DNA of 64,000 nt. It comes from Rothia aerolata. Lineage in GTDB: Bacteria > Actinomycetota > Actinomycetes > Actinomycetales > Micrococcaceae. The stretch is taken from contig NZ_BMDC01000001.1 of assembly GCF_014635585.1 (NCBI RefSeq), positions 720,139-784,138 on the forward strand. Reading direction: 5' to 3'. Made by a program: the position numbers and the translations under genes. The notes beneath the pieces were generated by a model, which was not told the DNA's origin, ran no database searches, and was given only the letters and a program-made list of their open reading frames with translations. This document shows, piece by piece, positions 1 to 9,900 of this stretch; the stretch's first letter is position 1, and each line of letters begins with the position of its first letter.

Positions 1-592
1 CAAAGTCGGTAATCTGCGATTCCATAATGCCGTGGCCGTTGCTGTTAATCAGACCGTTGTGAATGGGGAAAGCAACCTTAGCACGCACAGAGATTACAAA
101 GTCAATAGTCTCTTGAATCTTTGACCAGGGGGCGTGAATTGGCACGAGCAGGGTCTTGACCTTCAGGCCGTGGGGCACCACCAGGGAGTCGCCTGGGTGG
201 TAGACATTCTCATCAATCAGAAAGGCCACATTGTCGATGGTCTTAATGAGCGGATGGATCAGGGCGTGCTGGCCACCAAAAGTCTTCACCTCAAAGTTAC
301 CCAGCGAGAAGGCTTCTTCCCCCTCCACCGTGGTTACTTCAACAGAGGGAGCAGCTTCGCGAACCTGGTCAGCAACGGCAGCCGGTGCATAGACCTTGAC
401 CTCGGGGTGCTCCGCCAAGTAAGCGTTAACACGCTCGGCGTCAAAGTGGTCGGGGTGGGCGTGGGTCACCAGAAGAAAATCTGCGCCCTCCAGGGCGGTC
501 TCAACTTCGGAGAAGGTACCGGGGTCAAGCACCAGCACCCGGTCGTCTTTTTCAATGCGGACACAGGAGTGAGTAAATTTAGTCAGTTTCAT
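1..592 (-). CDS. MBL-fold metal-dependent hydrolase (partial, C-terminus off the left edge)
   Basis: The protein reads from an ATG at 592 leftwards out of the window, so only about 197 N-terminal residues are seen. It starts MKLTKFTHSCVRIEK and carries the beta-lactamase-fold metal motif THAHPDHFD near residue 43, preceded by LDPGTFSEVE. A further histidine in a VYHPGDS segment and a late AFPIHNG segment fit the single-domain L-ascorbate-lactonase-like branch of the superfamily, usually 210-240 residues long. The substrate cannot be told from sequence. It is divergent from the zur gene, with about 150 bases between them. The family assignment is secure and the function is not. Confidence 0.85.
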   Translation of the reverse strand, partial: MKLTKFTHSCVRIEKDDRVLVLDPGTFSEVETALEGADFLLVTHAHPDHFDAERVNAYLAEHPEVKVYAPAAVADQVREAAPSVEVTTVEGEEAFSLGNFEVKTFGGQHALIHPLIKTIDNVAFLIDENVYHPGDSLVVPHGLKVKTLLVPIHAPWSKIQETIDFVISVRAKVAFPIHNGLINSNGHGIMESQITDF

Positions 593-740
593 ACTTCCAC
601 CCTAGTGCCCCGCGCCACCTCTAGCCAGTATCCCCGCCCAAAATTGAGTCGGGTTCCGCCCAGCGAAAAGAGCCCTGGTTCAGCGAAAGAGCTGGTGTAA
701 AGTATGGGGGAGAATTTTGAACCCGAGGTGAGGATTAGTC

Positions 741-1166
741 GTGGCTGAAACTAGCGCAAAGCCTGAGGTGCGCAACACCAAGCAGCGCCGCACCGTCAAG
801 GCAACTATAGACGGTCTGGAAGATTTCATCTCTGCCCAGGACCTCCACCAGCTCATGCTTTCCCGCGGTGAGTCGGTTTCTCTGGCAACCACCTACCGCA
901 TTTTGCAGTCTCTGGCGGAGCACAATGAGGTTGATGTGCTCAAGACCGCCGATGGTGAGGCAATCTACCGTAAGTGCCAGGTGGAGCACCACCACCATCA
1001 TCTGCTCTGCCGTTCCTGCGGTGCAGCCGAGGAACTAGAGGTTCCCGATCTTGAAGAGTGGGCCTCGGAAATCGGTGCCAAGTTCGGCTTTAGCGACGTG
1101 CAACACGTTATTGAGGTGACCGGTATCTGCTCGAACTGCCGCGCCAAAGAAAAAGGGCGAAGCTAA
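741..1166 (+). CDS. zur: Fur-family zinc-responsive repressor (Zur)
   Basis: A 141-residue Fur-family regulator starting at GTG 741 behind a GAGGTGAGGA ribosome-binding sequence. The N-terminal half is a winged helix (AQDLHQLMLSRGESVSLATTYR). The C-terminal half has the metal-binding pattern of the family: the histidine run in EHHHHHLLCRSC, then a second Cys pair in GICSNC, which hold the structural zinc. In actinobacteria such proteins bind AT-rich palindromes and repress zinc uptake when zinc is plentiful. It converges on the zinc transporter genes and overlaps the permease gene by 4 bases. Zur rather than Fur or PerR is inferred from the znu neighbours and the Zur-like boxes at 3902-3947. 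Confidence 0.9.
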   Translation: MAETSAKPEVRNTKQRRTVKATIDGLEDFISAQDLHQLMLSRGESVSLATTYRILQSLAEHNEVDVLKTADGEAIYRKCQVEHHHHHLLCRSCGAAEELEVPDLEEWASEIGAKFGFSDVQHVIEVTGICSNCRAKEKGRS

Positions 1167-2062
1167 GCAGTAACAGCTTCCCGGCGCCCCGAGGAACTAA
1201 AACGACGGCGCGCCAGACCGATGATCTTGCAGATAATGTAGATTAGGAAAGAAATCGTGGTGACGTAGGGGCTAATGGGCAGTGACCCTGCCAGCGCCAG
1301 AAGAATACCGCCCACAATCGCAAGCTCGGCAAAAATTACCGACCAGATCAGGGCCTTGACCGGGGAGGCGGTAATTTGCAGTGCCGCTGCCGCGGGGGTA
1401 ATGAGCAGGGCGAGTACCAGCAGGGAGCCCACCACCTGAACGGAGAGGGCGGTGGCAATACCAACGATTACCATGAAGGTCAGCGACAGTCCCCGCATGG
1501 GAACTCCCTTAGCGCGGGCTACTTCGGGGTCTACCGAGGCAAAGGTCAAAGGCCGCCAGATAGCCAATAGGGCCAGCACCACAATCACAGCGCCCACTAC
1601 CATCTCGGTCAGCTGGGCCGAGTCAACCGAAACAATCTGGCCGGTGAGCAGAGAGAACTTATTAGCCGAACGCCCCTCGTAGAGAGAAAGAAAAAGAATA
1701 CCCAGGCCCAGCCCAAAGGGCATGAGTGCACCAATCACAGAGTTAGACTCATCATGCTTGACTCCCATGAGGCCGATTAGCACGGCAGAGGCAATGGAGC
1801 CCACCAGCGAGCCGGTCACCACGTCGTAGCCCAGGAGCAAGAAGAGGGCAGCACCGGCAAAAGACATTTCAGCAATTCCGTGCACGGCAAAAGCGTGGTC
1901 ACGCATCATAATGAAGGTGCCAGCGAAGCCACCGATAATACCCAAAACTGCACCGGCAAGAATTGACTGGCTGAGCATGTCAAAGAGACGGCCGTAGTTT
2001 TCGAAAACAAAAACGCGGTTCCAGAAATCCGTCAGGGAAAACGCCATCAAAATATTGAGCAT
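1163..2062 (-). CDS. znuB: Zinc/manganese ABC transporter permease (ZnuB)
   Basis: A 299-residue ABC-3 family membrane protein with about eight to nine hydrophobic segments (for example ILAGAVLGIIGGFAGTFIMM and VVGSLLVLALLITPAAAAL). The GxxxAMS-like stretch HGIAEMSFAGAALF is typical of metal-chelate permeases. It forms the channel through which zinc from ZnuA enters, driven by ZnuC. Its ATG shares one base with the stop codon of znuC (TAATG), so translation is probably coupled. The gene is last in znuA-znuC-znuB and its end overlaps the end of zur. Metal choice is inferred from context; manganese is the alternative. Confidence 0.9.
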   Translation of the reverse strand: MLNILMAFSLTDFWNRVFVFENYGRLFDMLSQSILAGAVLGIIGGFAGTFIMMRDHAFAVHGIAEMSFAGAALFLLLGYDVVTGSLVGSIASAVLIGLMGVKHDESNSVIGALMPFGLGLGILFLSLYEGRSANKFSLLTGQIVSVDSAQLTEMVVGAVIVVLALLAIWRPLTFASVDPEVARAKGVPMRGLSLTFMVIVGIATALSVQVVGSLLVLALLITPAAAALQITASPVKALIWSVIFAELAIVGGILLALAGSLPISPYVTTISFLIYIICKIIGLARRRFSSSGRREAVTA

Positions 2063-2907
2063 TAACGAATCTCCAGTTCGTCGTCGTGGTGGCAGTCGGC
2101 GTCCATAGAGCCAACACCGTGGGCCTCTCCCCCAATAACCACGTAGCGGCCGTTGCTGCGGATTACCGAGACCGGGGTCTGGTAGAGGTCGGTGAGAATT
2201 TCTGACCGCATGACCTCTTCAACCGTACCCACGGTAAAGCGGCCGTTAGCCAAATAAAGCACACGGTCAACGTGGTCGATAATGGGGTTAATTTCGTGGG
2301 TCACAAACACCACGGTTCCACCATCGCTTTTGTTGTAGCGGTGAATGAGGTCTGAGACCGCGTACTGATGGTTGAGATCCAGCGACAGTAGCGCCTCGTC
2401 GGCAAAAAGAATTTTCGGGTTGTTGGCCAGCGCCTGGGCTACCCTCAACCGCTGCTGCTCACCGCCGGAGAGCAGGCCCACCGGAACATTGGCATAGTCG
2501 CGAGCGCCCACCGCTTCAAGAAGTTCGTCTACCTTAGCGCGGTGTTTTTTACCGCCCAGCCGAATACCCCAGCGGTGGCCGTCAATGCCAAGGCCCACCA
2601 TGTCCTTTGCCCGCATGGGAGTGTTAACCGGAATTCCCCGCTGCTGGGGAATATAACCAATACCGGGGTTGCCGCGACGGGCCGGTTGACCCAGCACGCG
2701 AATACTACCGGTGCTGAGCTGGGTCAGCCCCAGGGCCACCTTCAAAAAGGTTGATTTGCCGGAGCCGTTGGGCCCGAGCACGGCAAAGTACTCGCCCTGC
2801 CTAATGGTCAGATTCAGATCATCCCAGAGGTGGCGATTACCAAAGGAAAGCCCGCCCCCAACGACTTCAAGCGCTGCGGGGGCGGAGCTGGTTGACGAAT
2901 GTGTCAT
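2062..2907 (-). CDS. znuC: Zinc ABC transporter ATP-binding protein (ZnuC)
   Basis: A 281-residue ABC ATPase. Walker A is GPNGSGKST around residues 45-53, the Q-loop follows in IGYIPQQRG, the signature is LLSGGEQQR, and Walker B is ILFADEALLSLD. The aspartate-rich Walker B and the H-loop VTHEINPI are intact, so it should hydrolyse ATP. The C-terminus ends in a short His/Asp-rich tail (DADCHHDDELEIR), which could bind metal; that is my inference. It lies 5 bases after znuA and overlaps znuB by one base. One operon for zinc import is the natural reading. Confidence 0.92.
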   Translation of the reverse strand: MTHSSTSSAPAALEVVGGGLSFGNRHLWDDLNLTIRQGEYFAVLGPNGSGKSTFLKVALGLTQLSTGSIRVLGQPARRGNPGIGYIPQQRGIPVNTPMRAKDMVGLGIDGHRWGIRLGGKKHRAKVDELLEAVGARDYANVPVGLLSGGEQQRLRVAQALANNPKILFADEALLSLDLNHQYAVSDLIHRYNKSDGGTVVFVTHEINPIIDHVDRVLYLANGRFTVGTVEEVMRSEILTDLYQTPVSVIRSNGRYVVIGGEAHGVGSMDADCHHDDELEIR

Positions 2908-2912
2908 AGATA

Positions 2913-3881
2913 CTAAGCTACTGCGTTCTTGATGTTATCGATATTAGTCTGCATCCAGCTTACGTAATCTTCTCCCTCGGGCAGGGTTTCGGTGAATGAT
3001 GTATTGGGCACATCGTTCTCCTGGGCTGCATTGAGAATCTCATCGGTCTGGGCGGTGGAAGTCTGCTCGTTGTAGGCCAGGAAGTCGGTTTCCCCGTTCT
3101 TCAGCGAGTCCTTGATTTCCTGCAGGGTCAGGGGCGCGAGATCATTTCCCGATTCCACAGCAGAGGTCAAATCGGCCGGAGTGGAGTCTTCAAAGCCTGC
3201 GGTCTGCAACAGGTAGCCGGGAACAGGCTCGGTGGCAACGTAGTGCTTTCCCTCTGCTCCCACTGACTCTGCCTGAGCTGCCAGGTCGTCAATCCGAGTG
3301 CCGAAATCATCGGCCGCCTGCACGTACCGGTCTTTGTTGTCCGAGGAAACTTCGCCCAGGCTGGTTGCCACCTGATCCGCGAGTTTTTCCATGGCATCGA
3401 GGCTGTACCAAACGTGTTCGTTCAATTCGCCGTGGTCATGGTCGTGTTCATCTTCAGAGCCTTCGTCGTGGCTGTGGCCTTCGGTCAGCTCGGTCATTTC
3501 CTCATCAGAGAAGAGGTCAGAGACCTCCACAGCGTTAATAACCTTCTGGTCGGGATTATCGGAGCCCGCCAAATCCTCCATAAAGGCATCGTAGCCACCA
3601 CCGTTAAGCACTACTACATCGGCATCCTGCACCGCCAGGCGGTCTTGGCTGGTTGCCTCGTAGGAGTGGGGATCCTGGCTAGTGGAGTCAATAATCGAGG
3701 TGACTTCTACCGTATCGCCCGCCACCTGCTTGACGATATCGGCGTAAACGTCGGTGGTGGTCACAACCTTAACAGTGTCATCGGAAGATGAGGCATTTGA
3801 GGCGTTATCGCCGCTACCGCAGGCGGCCAGGCCCAGGGCCGCGACGGAGAGCACGGCTACGGTCTGCAGGGACTTTTTCAT
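2913..3881 (-). CDS. znuA: Zinc ABC transporter substrate-binding lipoprotein (ZnuA)
   Basis: A cluster A-I metal-binding lipoprotein of 322 residues. The start chosen is the ATG at 3881 (MKKSLQTVAVLSV), because it follows GGAG at good spacing and opens a lipoprotein signal peptide ending in LAAC with Cys21 as lipidation site; an in-frame ATG at 3917 would lie inside the regulatory palindrome. The mid-protein loop is rich in His, Asp and Glu (HSHDEGSEDEHDHDHGE), the usual zinc-scavenging loop of ZnuA, followed by NEHVWYSLDAM with a ligand histidine. It is first gene of the znu operon, and the two Zur-like boxes immediately upstream suggest zinc-dependent repression. Confidence 0.92.
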   Translation of the reverse strand: MKKSLQTVAVLSVAALGLAACGSGDNASNASSSDDTVKVVTTTDVYADIVKQVAGDTVEVTSIIDSTSQDPHSYEATSQDRLAVQDADVVVLNGGGYDAFMEDLAGSDNPDQKVINAVEVSDLFSDEEMTELTEGHSHDEGSEDEHDHDHGELNEHVWYSLDAMEKLADQVATSLGEVSSDNKDRYVQAADDFGTRIDDLAAQAESVGAEGKHYVATEPVPGYLLQTAGFEDSTPADLTSAVESGNDLAPLTLQEIKDSLKNGETDFLAYNEQTSTAQTDEILNAAQENDVPNTSFTETLPEGEDYVSWMQTNIDNIKNAVA

Positions 3882-3901
3882 GGAGAACTCCAGTCTAACT
3901 A

Positions 3902-3947
3902 TGAAAACGATTCTCAATAAGGCTACTACTGCGGAGAATCATTCGCA
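3902..3947 (-). promoter_or_regulatory. Two Zur-box-like palindromes upstream of znuA
   Basis: Just upstream of znuA are two related AT-rich palindromes. Positions 3902-3916 read TGAAAACGATTCTCA on the plus strand, an imperfect 7-1-7 palindrome. Positions 3934-3947 read GAGAATCATTCGCA, a looser copy on about the same helical face (centres about 32 bases apart). Actinobacterial Zur boxes resemble TGAAAATGATTTTCA. With zur beside the operon, these are the likely operators. Confidence 0.7.
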
Positions 3948-3980
3948 ATTTCTCGCATAACCCTCCCGCCACACAGGAAA

Positions 3981-4014
3981 GCGGCGCCCGAACTGTTCTT
4001 AGTTCGGACGCCGC
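3981..4014 (-). terminator. Hairpin terminator after the CNNM gene pair
   Basis: GCGGCGCCCGAACT and AGTTCGGACGCCGC pair almost perfectly around a GTTCTT loop (one mismatch). A second perfect palindrome, GGCAGGCGCCTGCC, lies at 4017-4030. Read on the minus strand, the pair follows the stop of the gene at 4037 and ends in a short TTTCC tail, so it probably ends the CNNM transcript and insulates znuA. Confidence 0.6.
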
Positions 4015-4036
4015 GGGGCAGGCGCCTGCCGGGAGG

Positions 4037-5122
4037 CTAGGAGCCCGCCGCCCGCACCGAAGCCGCTTCGCGGCGTCGTACGTGCTCCTGGGTCTTATCC
4101 TTAATTTCACCCACCAGCTGTTCGAGGATGTCCTCGAGGAAGAGCACACCCACCGACTCCCCCTGGGCAGTCATCACGTGGGAAACGTGGGCGCGGTTAC
4201 GCTGCATGGTGGCCAGAGCATCGTCAATATCCGCCTCGGGGCGAACAATTGACATCTGCCGCAGCTTGCTCCAGGGAAGGGTCTGGTGCATTCGCTCGTC
4301 GCTGAAGCTCAGAACGTCCTTGACGTGCAGGTAGCCCATAAAGGTCGAATCCTTAGAGTCTTCCACCACAAAGCGGGAGAAGCCGGTCTGCGCCACTGCC
4401 TTCTCCACGTCGGCGGGAGTACAGGGGAACTTGAGGGTCATGATGGAGTCCCGGGCAACCATGATCTCCTCAACCTTCTTCTCGGAGAATTCCAGGGCAC
4501 CCGAGAGCACACCCGAATCGTCCTCAACAGTACCCTCGGCAGTGGACTCAGCCACCACGTTCTGTAGCTCATCCAGGGTGAAGGTTGAAGAAACCTCAGA
4601 CTTGGGCTCGATCTTCATCAGGCGTAGCGTATGGTCAGCCAACCAGTTCAGCGCTACCACAATGGGCTTGAGCAGACGGGAGATAAAGACCAGCGGAGGC
4701 GCAATCCACAGCGCAATTCCCTGGCCCACCAGAGACACGGTGGCATTCTTAGGAACCATCTCACCGAAAATCACGTGCAGGTAGGTCACCACCACCAGTG
4801 CCAGCAAGAAGCCCACAATATCCGCTACCGCCAGAGGAATACCGAAGTGTTCCAGGGGGCCGGCCACCAGGTGGTGCAGGGCGGGCTCGGAGACGTTCAA
4901 AATGAGCAGGGAGCAAACGGTGATACCCAACTGGCAGGTCGCCAGCATGAGCGAGACGTGCTCCATGGCGTAGAGGGTGATCTTGGCCCGTTTGTTGCCC
5001 GAATCCGCCAACGGCTCAATCTGGGAGCGGCGGGTGGACATAATGGCGAACTCACCCGCCACAAAAAAGGCGTTACCAATCAGCAGTACAACCAGAAGTG
5101 CTATTGCTGTCCAATCACTCAT
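4037..5122 (-). CDS. CNNM/CBS-domain membrane protein (hemolysin C family, short form)
   Basis: A 361-residue protein with an N-terminal DUF21/CNNM membrane domain of about four helices (MSDWTAIALLVVLLIGNAFFV onward, residues 1-170) and a tandem CBS domain pair (about 205-345, including DVEKAVAQTGFSRFVV and ADIDDALATMQRNRAHVSHV). The C-terminal CorC/HlyC domain present in its upstream neighbour is missing; the chain ends soon after LEDILEQLVGEIKD. Family members are linked to magnesium/cobalt efflux or homeostasis; the old name hemolysin is misleading. Its ATG overlaps the stop of the neighbour by 4 bases, so the two are probably co-translated and may form a heteromer. Confidence 0.88.
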   Translation of the reverse strand: MSDWTAIALLVVLLIGNAFFVAGEFAIMSTRRSQIEPLADSGNKRAKITLYAMEHVSLMLATCQLGITVCSLLILNVSEPALHHLVAGPLEHFGIPLAVADIVGFLLALVVVTYLHVIFGEMVPKNATVSLVGQGIALWIAPPLVFISRLLKPIVVALNWLADHTLRLMKIEPKSEVSSTFTLDELQNVVAESTAEGTVEDDSGVLSGALEFSEKKVEEIMVARDSIMTLKFPCTPADVEKAVAQTGFSRFVVEDSKDSTFMGYLHVKDVLSFSDERMHQTLPWSKLRQMSIVRPEADIDDALATMQRNRAHVSHVMTAQGESVGVLFLEDILEQLVGEIKDKTQEHVRRREAASVRAAGS

Positions 5123-6456
5123 GCGCGCACCGAACCTTTCTTCTGGCTTTCAGCAGCTGCTTCAACGTGGTAGCGAATACGGTCTACGCGGCGGTGCTCC
5201 ATGTGCTCCACCCGCAAAAAGCCGCCGTCCACCGGAACCGTATCGCCGACGTCCGGGACCCGGCCCAGCCGATCCATCATGAAGCCGCCCATGGTCTCGT
5301 AGGCAGGGTCGTCTTCCACGTCAAGAACATCAATGTATTCGCTAACCTCATCGGGGCGGAGCAAGCCCGAGAAGACCCAGTCACCCGAGCCCAGCATCAG
5401 CGGGCGCTCTTCTACACCGGCGAGTTCGTGCTCGTCGGACACCTCACCCACGATTTCCTCCACCAAATCTTCGAGGGTCGTCATACCGGCGGTGCCGCCG
5501 TATTCATCCAACACCATAGCCAGCTGCAGGTTGCCCTCGCGCAGCTGAATCAGTAGGGAGTCCAGGTGCACGGTCTCGGGCACCTGGAGGATCTCCTCCA
5601 TCAGGGTTCCCGCTTCGAGAGTATGACGCACGTCAGCCGGCACGCTCACGGCCTTTTTGACGTGGACGGCGCCCACCACGTTGTCTTGGTCTTCCCGGTA
5701 AAGGGGGAAGCGGGAGTAACCGGTTGATTGGGCAGCTTCAATAATTTCAGAGACCGGTGCGGTGTCTTCGAGCATCACAACCTTGCGGCGGGGAGTCATC
5801 ACGTCGGCGGCCGTCAGCTCAGAAAAAGAGAGGGTCTTATCCACGAACCGTGCAGTGTCTTCATCGAGGGTTCCCTGCTCAGCGGAGCGGCGAACCATCG
5901 AGGACAGCTCCTCGGCAGAGCGGGCGCCAGAGAGCTCTTCTTTTGCCTCCATACCGAACAGATGCAGAATCTTATTGGCGGAGCCGTTCATGAGCTTCAC
6001 GATCGGGCCCATGACCTTGGTGAAAAGTAGCTGAGAGGGAGCCAACCACTTGGCTACCCGGTAGGGCTCGGCGATGGCCAGGTTCTTAGGAATCAGCTCA
6101 CCCAGAATCATCGAGAGGAAGGTTGCAATACCCATAGCAAAAACCAGGGTCACGATACTGGCAACATTCTCAGGAAGGCCCCAGCTAGAGATGGTCTCTA
6201 CCGCTAAATCCTGAATCGCGTAGTCCAGGGTGTAGCCGGTCAGCAGGGTGGTGATGGTAATGCCAATCTGGCAGGAGGAGAGCTGGGTTGAGAGGGATTT
6301 CAGGCACTGAAGCACCTTGACTCCACCCTTATCGCCCTTATCTATCTCGTGCTGAACACTGGACTGATCGAGAGCCACGAGAGAGAATTCCACGGCCACG
6401 AAGAAGCCGGTGCCCAGAATGAGCAGAAAACCAATAACGAGGAGCAGCCACTCCAT
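5119..6456 (-). CDS. CNNM/CBS/CorC-domain membrane protein (hemolysin C family, full form)
   Basis: A 445-residue paralogue of the next gene with all three parts: CNNM membrane domain (residues 1-190, with FSLVALDQSSVQHEIDKG after helix 1), CBS pair (about 215-340) and the C-terminal CorC_HlyC transporter-associated domain (about 355-435, ending RRVDRIRYHVEAA). These proteins are membrane metal-ion transporters or regulators, mostly tied to Mg2+ handling. It is first of a two-gene operon reading left. Which ion is moved cannot be read from sequence. Confidence 0.9.
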   Translation of the reverse strand: MEWLLLVIGFLLILGTGFFVAVEFSLVALDQSSVQHEIDKGDKGGVKVLQCLKSLSTQLSSCQIGITITTLLTGYTLDYAIQDLAVETISSWGLPENVASIVTLVFAMGIATFLSMILGELIPKNLAIAEPYRVAKWLAPSQLLFTKVMGPIVKLMNGSANKILHLFGMEAKEELSGARSAEELSSMVRRSAEQGTLDEDTARFVDKTLSFSELTAADVMTPRRKVVMLEDTAPVSEIIEAAQSTGYSRFPLYREDQDNVVGAVHVKKAVSVPADVRHTLEAGTLMEEILQVPETVHLDSLLIQLREGNLQLAMVLDEYGGTAGMTTLEDLVEEIVGEVSDEHELAGVEERPLMLGSGDWVFSGLLRPDEVSEYIDVLDVEDDPAYETMGGFMMDRLGRVPDVGDTVPVDGGFLRVEHMEHRRVDRIRYHVEAAAESQKKGSVRA

Positions 6457-6925
6457 CTATACATTCACCGCCTGTCTGCCTACAGTTCCATCCAGCTGCA
6501 TGAGGTAGGACTGGGGATTTTCCATGACAGTGGTTTGAAAAATTGTGCTGAGTTGAAAACAACTACAAGGGTCATCCATGCCATGAAATTTTACCAGGAT
6601 AGAAAACCGGACAGAAAGGAAAAACTAAGTGTTCTTTCCATCATTTTGGAGATAGCACTGTCAGCCCTGAGAGGAACCATAAGGTCTGAAAAACCTGAAT
6701 TCCCGCTTAGTTTCCATCAAAACTTTATTCATCTAGCGTCACTAATCGGCGGCGGCTGGATAATCAGCCAAAAACCTTACTAGACTAAACATAAGAGTTC
6801 GACATCTCACCCCTGCGGGGCGATGCCGAGAAAGATACCGCGCCCGGGAGCCCCGGCATTGATGCCGCTGCCTCACCCAGGCGCTGAAGTATTAGTAATC
6901 CACGTATGGAAGAGGCGTAGAGACT
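6457..6925. other. Divergent intergenic region between the CNNM operon and kgd
   Basis: About 470 bases without a convincing gene. Composition drops to AT-rich between roughly 6530 and 6790, as expected for two back-to-back promoters. A TAAACAT near 6786 could be part of a kgd -10 region, and GGAAGAGG at 6908-6915 serves the kgd GTG. An open frame crosses part of it on the plus strand but has no recognisable domain and overlaps the CNNM gene, so I do not call it. Confidence 0.5.
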
Positions 6926-9900
6926 GTGCCCAATCAGCCAGAACATCACGTACCCGAAGAGTTCACTGGCAATGAGTGGCTCGTTGAAGAGCTGTTCGAA
7001 CAGTATCAGCAGGATAAAAATTCGGTAGAGAAAAAGTGGTGGCCGATTTTCGAGAAGATGGCAGCAGAAGAGGGTTCCTCCACCACCGAAGCACCCGCTG
7101 CAGCGCCGTCCGAAAAGAAAGAAACTCCCGCGGAGAAGAAGCCCGCACCCGAGCCTGCATCCCAGGCAACCGCTAAGACCGCTCCGGTTCAAGACACCGT
7201 AGCTCCGGCTCCTGCACGGAAGGCAAACGAGACAAAGATGGCACCTCAGCCCAATCCCGAGAAGACCGAGGCACCTGCAGAAGACAAGGAAGTACCTCTG
7301 CGCGGGCCTGCCAAGGCAGTAGCAAGCACCATGGAGGAATCTCTGGAGGTTCCCACCGCAACCACCGTGCGTGCTGTTCCGGCTAAGCTGCTGATTGATA
7401 ACCGCACCGCCATTAACGAGTACCTGCAGCGTACCCGCGGTGGCAAGGTCTCCTTCACCCACATCATCGGCTACGCGGTCATCCGTGCAGCTGCCGCCAT
7501 CCCGTCGATGAACGTCACCTACGGCACCAACGAGAAGGGCAAGCCGGTTGCCATTCACCCGGCCCACATCAACTTCGGTCTGGCTATCGACCTGCCCCGC
7601 CCCGACGGTTCCCGCAACCTGGTGGTTCCCAACGTCAAGGGCGCAGAAGAGCTCTCCTTCTCCGAGTTCTGGAACGCCTACGATGACATCGTCAAGCGCG
7701 GTCGCAGCGGCGAGCTGACCGTTGAAGACTTCCGCGGCACCACCATCTCGCTGACCAACCCCGGCGGCATTGGCACCATCCACTCGGTGCCCCGCCTCTC
7801 TAAGGGCCAGGCCTGCATCGTGGGCGTGGGTGCCCTCACCTACCCCGCTGAGTTCCGCGGTGCCTCGGAGAAGACCATTGCCCGCCAGGGTATCTCCAAG
7901 ATTATTACCCTGACCTCCACCTACGACCACCGCGTGATCCAGGGTGCCGGCTCCGGCGAGTTCCTGCGTCAGATCGAGCACTACCTGCTCGGTGGCGACG
8001 GCTTCTACGATCAGATTTTTGAAGATTTGCGGATTCCCTTCGAGCCCATCCGCTGGGCAGTGGACAACCAGGTTGATCCCCAGTCTGAAATCTCCAAGGT
8101 TGCCCGTATTCAGCAGCTGATTCATGCCTACCGCGTACGCGGCCACCTGATTGCTGAAACCAACCCCCTGGGTTACGAGATGCTCTCGCACCCCGATCTG
8201 CGGATTGAGAACTACGGTCTGACCCTCTGGGATTTGGATCGCTACTGGCCCACCGGCGGTTTTGGCGATGCGGACTTCCTCTCCCTGCGCACTATCCTCA
8301 AGTTGCTGAATGAGGCCTACTGCCGCACCATCGGCATTGAGTACATGCACATCGAAGATCCCGCCCAGCGCAAGTGGTTCCAGGATCGTCTGGAGCACGG
8401 CTACACCAAGCCCTCCCGCGAAGAGCAGTTCCGTATCATGGGCAAGCTCAATGCAGCTGAGGCCTTTGAGACCTTCTTGCAGACCAAGTACCTGGGTCAG
8501 AAGCGCTTCTCCCTGGAGGGTGGCGAGTCCCTGATTCCGCTGCTGGATTCGATCATCTCCGAGGCAGCAGATCACAATCTCAACGGTGTGGGTATCGGCA
8601 TGGCTCACCGCGGCCGCCTCAACGTTCTCACCAACATCGCCGGCAAGTCCTACGCTCAGATTTTCCGCGAGTTCGACGGCGAGATGGATCCCCGCCTTAC
8701 CGGTGGCTCCGGCGACGTGAAGTACCACCTGGGTACCGAGGGCGTTTTCACCTCGGATAACGGCAACCAGACCCAGGTCTACCTGGCGGCTAACCCCTCC
8801 CACCTGGAGGCAGCGAACACCGTGCTCGAGGGTATCGTGCGCGCCAAGCAGGATCTGCTGGCTGACCAGGGTGTAGAAACCTCCTACCCGGTTCTGCCTA
8901 TTCTGGTTCACGGTGACGCCGCTTTCGCCGGCCAGGGTGTTGTGATGGAGACCCTGCAGATGTCCCAGCTTGAGGGCTACAAGGTGGGCGGTACCGTTCA
9001 CATCGTGGTCAACAACCAGGTTGGTTTCACCACCACCCCGGCAGACGGCCGCTCCTCCACCTACTCCACCGACCTGGCCCGCATGGTTCAGTCGCCGGTC
9101 TTCCACGTCAATGCCGATGACCCCGAGGCCGTGGTTCGCGTGGGTCAGCTGGCCTTCGAGTACCGCCAGAAGTTCAATAAGGACGTCGTCATCGACCTGC
9201 TCTGCTACCGCCGTCGCGGCCACAACGAGGCGGATGATCCCTCGATGACCCAGCCGGCTATGTACAGCATCATTGATGGTCACAGCTCCACCCGCAAGAT
9301 TTACACCGAGTCCCTGGTGGGCCGCGGTGACATCACCCAGGAAGAAGCTGAGCGCGCTCTGAAGGACTACCAGCAGCGCCTGGAACAGATTTTCACCGAG
9401 ACCCACGAGGCCCAGTCTTCAAAGGCTCCGTTGGTCACCGCCGATGCTGCGGCTGTCTCCAACATTGAGCGCCCCCTGGCCCAGCAGGGTGAAGATTCGG
9501 TCAAGATTCCCGAGTCTACCTCTATCTCTGCTGACACTCTGAAGCAGATTGGCGATGCCTTCACCAATGCCCCCGAGGGCTTCACCACCCACAAGAAGCT
9601 GGGCAAGCTGCTCAAGCAGCGCCAGCAGATGTCAACCGAGGGTAACATCAACTGGGGCTTCGGTGAGCTGGCAGCCTTCGGCTCCCTATTGCTGGAGGGC
9701 GTGGACGTCCGCATGTCTGGCCAGGACGTTCAGCGCGGTACCTTCGTTCAGCGCCACACCGTGCTGCACGATGCCGTCACCGATGCCGAGTGGAACCCCC
9801 TGCAGCACCTCTCCGACAGCCAGGGCAAGTTCAGCATCTACAACTCCCTGCTCTCCGAGTACGGTGTGATGGGCTTCGAGTACGGCTACTCGGTCGAGCG

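Noticed and set aside
6349-6783. 144-codon plus-strand frame in the CNNM/kgd gap
   Set aside because: Overlaps the CNNM gene start and covers AT-rich promoter sequence; no domain or ribosome-binding site.
6785-9406. Long open frame (873 codons) on the minus strand, antisense to kgd
   Set aside because: It mirrors the strongly GC-third-position codons of kgd, has no domain or ribosome-binding site, and is a shadow of the real gene.
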